Assembly (NCBI GenBank): GCA_021821425.1 | Contig: JAKACL010000127.1 | Location: 1 to 8,206 of the forward strand | DNA length: 8,206 bases | Reading direction: 5' to 3' | Origin: Pseudomonadota bacterium | Lineage (GTDB): Bacteria > Pseudomonadota > Gammaproteobacteria > Burkholderiales > Thiobacillaceae | Shown here: positions 6,321 through 8,206 of the stretch, one piece after another | Layout: every line of letters begins with the position of its first letter | Numbering within the stretch: position 1 is the stretch's first letter | The notes under the pieces: generated by a model | Databases searched by the model: none | Seen by the model: only the letters and a program-made list of their open reading frames with translations | Told to the model about the DNA's origin: nothing | Translations under genes and position numbers: made by a program

Positions 6321-7685
6321 ATGACCGCCACCCCGATTCTGCGCGCGCTGTGGGCTGCCGCCCTGCTGCTGAGCGCGTCCGCGCAGGCGCAAAACCTGTC
6401 CGCCGTCGTGCTGCCCATCCCCGAGGCGCCGCCGCTGACGCAGGCCGCGCAGCGCATCCTGGACGCGACCCGCAAGCGGGTGACGCAACTCGATACCGCT
6501 GGCCTCGTCGCGCAGCTAAAGGCCCAACCTAAAACCGTGGTCGTCGACGTGCGCACGCCGGCCGAACTGAACATGTTTGGCGGCCACGTCGACGCGCCGC
6601 GCTTTTTCAACATCGCGCGCGGCTGGCTGGAATACCAGGTCGAGACGGCGGTGCCGGACAAGAACACGCCGATCGTCGTCTACTGCGGTGCCAACCAGCG
6701 CAGTCCGCTCGCCGCCGACACGCTGATGAAGCTCGGCTACAAGAACGTGAAGAACTACCGCGACGGCTTTTTCAACTGGAAGCGCGCCGGCCTGCCCCTG
6801 CAATACCCCGACAAGGCACTGGCCTCCTTCCTCTACGACCTGCCGCAGGAAGTCATTCCCGGCGTGTGGTCGGCGATCGGCGCCACCGCCCCCGGCACCT
6901 ACGACAACTCCGGCCACAACAACAACCTGTCCTTCGTCATCACCGACGATGGCGTGCTGGTGGTGAATGCCGGCGACAATTACCTGCTGGCGCAAAGCCT
7001 GCACGAGGAGATCAAGAAGCGCACCACGCAGCCGGTGAAATATGTCGTGCTGGAAAACAGCCAGGGCCACGCCATGCTCGGCTCCAACTACTGGAAGGAA
7101 CAGGGCGTCACCATCATCGCGCACCGCGACACCGCGGCCTACATGGAAAAGACCGGCTACGACGTGCTGGCGACCATGCGCAGCCGAGCGCGCGACAAGG
7201 CCTTCAAGACCGAGTTCGTGATGCCCGACAAGCTCTACGATGACAAGCTCGACCTGAAAATGGGCGCGTGGAACCTGCAGATCCTGCACCTCGGCCCCTC
7301 GCACAGTCACGGCGACACCATGGTGTGGCTGCCCGAGAAGAAGCTGGTGATCGCCGGCGACACCGCCTTCCACATCCGCATGCTGCCGATTTTCGAGGAC
7401 ACCGACACCGCCAAATGGATCGAGACCTGGGCGCTGTTCGAGGCGCTGGGCGCCGAAACCGTGATTCCCGGCCACGGCGGGCCGACCGACATGGCCACCG
7501 TGCGCAAGTGGACGCGCGACTATCTGGTGCACCTGCGCGCGAAAGTCGCCGAAGTCGTCAAGGCCGGCGGTTCGCTCGACGATGCGTACAAGGTCGACCA
7601 ATCGGCGTATATGCACCTGCACACCGCCGACGAACTCGCACGCAGCAACGCCGGGCGGGTGTTCCGGGCGATGGAATTCGAGTAA
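6321..7685 (+). CDS. Secreted rhodanese + metallo-beta-lactamase-fold fusion protein
   Basis: This 454-residue protein begins with a signal peptide (R8, hydrophobic residues 10-19, likely cleavage after AQA at 23), so it is probably periplasmic. Residues about 55-162 are a rhodanese domain: VVVDVRTPAEL, then active-site C122 in VVYCGANQRS, then GYKNVKNYRDGFFNWKRAGLP. Residues about 175-400 are an MBL-fold domain. Its later ligands are present: H328 in LGPSHSHGD, D347 in VIAGDTAF and H385 in VIPGHGGP. The first zinc motif, normally HxHxDH, reads N246-S-Q248-G-H250-A, so the usual ligands are missing and metal content is uncertain. Rhodaneses move sulfane sulfur, and persulfide dioxygenases are MBL proteins often fused to rhodanese, although with the MBL domain first. 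A role in periplasmic sulfur or thiol chemistry is therefore plausible but unproven. It follows the GloC-type gene by 33 bases. Confidence 0.9.
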   Translation: MTATPILRALWAAALLLSASAQAQNLSAVVLPIPEAPPLTQAAQRILDATRKRVTQLDTAGLVAQLKAQPKTVVVDVRTPAELNMFGGHVDAPRFFNIARGWLEYQVETAVPDKNTPIVVYCGANQRSPLAADTLMKLGYKNVKNYRDGFFNWKRAGLPLQYPDKALASFLYDLPQEVIPGVWSAIGATAPGTYDNSGHNNNLSFVITDDGVLVVNAGDNYLLAQSLHEEIKKRTTQPVKYVVLENSQGHAMLGSNYWKEQGVTIIAHRDTAAYMEKTGYDVLATMRSRARDKAFKTEFVMPDKLYDDKLDLKMGAWNLQILHLGPSHSHGDTMVWLPEKKLVIAGDTAFHIRMLPIFEDTDTAKWIETWALFEALGAETVIPGHGGPTDMATVRKWTRDYLVHLRAKVAEVVKAGGSLDDAYKVDQSAYMHLHTADELARSNAGRVFRAMEFE

Positions 7686-7688
7686 ACG

Positions 7689-8206
7689 CTAGCGCGGGGT
7701 TTTCAGCGGCGCAATCGCGTCGACCAGTGCGCCGGCCGCGCGGGCGGTGACGCGGTCGCGATCGCGGCGCGGGTTGTATTCGACGATTTCCATCGCCACG
7801 AAGGCCGGGTCATCGCGTAGCCGCGACAATGCGGCCGCGAGCTCGGCACCGCGCAGCCCATCCGGCACCGCCGAGCCGACTCCGGGCGCCTCGTCGGGGT
7901 CGAGCGCATCCAGGTCCACGCTGACGCCGAATCCGGCGGTGCCCCGCCGCACGATGGCGAGCGCCTCGTCGAATACCTCGGCCAACCCGCGCCGGTGGAT
8001 TTCCGCCATGTCGAACACCCGCACCCCCAGGCGCTGCAACAGCGCGGCTTCGCCCGCCTCGTAGCTGCGCACCCCGACCAGGCACACCTGCGCGGGCTGC
8101 AGCGCGGCACCCGCGCCGTCGATTCCGGTGAGCGCAGGCTCGCCGTGGCCGAGCAGTGCGGCCAGCGGCATGCCGTTGATCTGCCCGCTCGGCGTGGTGG
8201 CTAAGG
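7689..8206 (-). CDS. Arginase-family ureohydrolase (5' partial)
   Basis: The frame stays open to the right edge, so the N-terminal part is missing and 171 residues are visible. The first residues, LATTPSGQINGMPLAALLGH, match the arginase substrate loop. The manganese-binding pair follows in SVDLDALDPDEAPG (the two Asp at 7914-7916 and 7908-7910), and the guanidinium-binding Glu is in MEIVEYNPRRDRD. VGVRSYEAGE and GVGSAVPDGLRG are also family-like. Arginase hydrolyses arginine to ornithine and urea; relatives act on agmatine, formiminoglutamate or guanidino acids. The loop pattern is closer to arginase than to agmatinase. The residue that is His141 in mammalian arginase is Asn here (codon 8175-8177), so activity or substrate may differ. 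The remaining metal ligands lie outside the window. The stop at 7689-7691 is three bases from that of the convergent rhodanese-MBL gene, with no terminator between. Confidence 0.9.
   Translation of the reverse strand, partial: LATTPSGQINGMPLAALLGHGEPALTGIDGAGAALQPAQVCLVGVRSYEAGEAALLQRLGVRVFDMAEIHRRGLAEVFDEALAIVRRGTAGFGVSVDLDALDPDEAPGVGSAVPDGLRGAELAAALSRLRDDPAFVAMEIVEYNPRRDRDRVTARAAGALVDAIAPLKTPR

Noticed and set aside
4962..6488. Long minus-strand open frame (508 codons) across the GloC-type and Trx-HEAT genes
   Set aside because: The translation is Arg/Gly/Ala-rich low-complexity sequence typical of an antisense frame in GC-rich DNA. Both overlapped genes have clear family matches.
6516..7622. 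Minus-strand open frame of 368 codons opposite the rhodanese-MBL gene
   Set aside because: It is His/Val/Gly-rich shadow coding with no recognisable domain. The plus-strand gene has a perfect ribosome binding site, a signal peptide and two known domains.

Overview
This window is GC-rich (roughly two-thirds G+C by eye over most of its length) and densely packed, with ten complete or near-complete genes, one of them cut by the left edge and another by the right. The gene set suggests a betaproteobacterium, possibly a sulfur-oxidising or related Nitrosomonadales-type lineage. It includes an MltB-type lytic transglycosylase, a DUF2237 protein, a GloC-type glyoxalase II, a secreted rhodanese/metallo-beta-lactamase fusion and an arginase-family protein. 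The taxonomic placement is inferred from protein style and composition only. No tRNA, rRNA, insertion sequence, CRISPR array or convincing factor-independent terminator is visible. No stretch over 300 bases lacks a gene.

Layout. (1) Plus strand, 2-1417: the 3' end of a peptidoglycan lytic transglycosylase, then a two-gene unit of a DUF2237 protein and a small cysteine-rich zinc-ribbon protein joined by an ATGA overlap. (2) Minus strand, 5623 down to 1414: five co-oriented genes with gaps of 16-45 bases. In transcription order they encode a thioredoxin-like/HEAT-repeat fusion, a GFA-family zinc protein, a PhzF-family isomerase, an EamA/DMT transporter and a membrane-anchored C13 (legumain-like) cysteine peptidase. 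The last of these runs into the zinc-ribbon gene, sharing four bases at the stop codons. (3) Plus strand, 5649-7685: a GloC-type metallo-hydrolase, then a secreted rhodanese + MBL fusion with a perfect AGGAGG ribosome binding site. (4) Minus strand, 8206-7689: the C-terminal part of an arginase-family ureohydrolase, convergent with the fusion gene and separated from it by three bases.

How the genes may work together. Several encode thiol or glutathione-linked chemistry: a CPHC redox domain, a GFA zinc fold, glyoxalase II and a rhodanese fused to an MBL domain. A shared role in electrophile or sulfane-sulfur handling is a reasonable but unproven inference. The PhzF isomerase, DMT exporter and C13 peptidase have no obvious link to that theme. 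The most unusual proteins are the rhodanese-MBL fusion, whose canonical HxHxDH zinc motif is replaced, and the five-helix membrane C13 peptidase. Also notable are the Trx-HEAT fusion and the arginase-like protein with Asn where arginases have the proton-shuttle His. The GFA/PhzF stretch is clearly lower in G+C than its flanks and may have been acquired.
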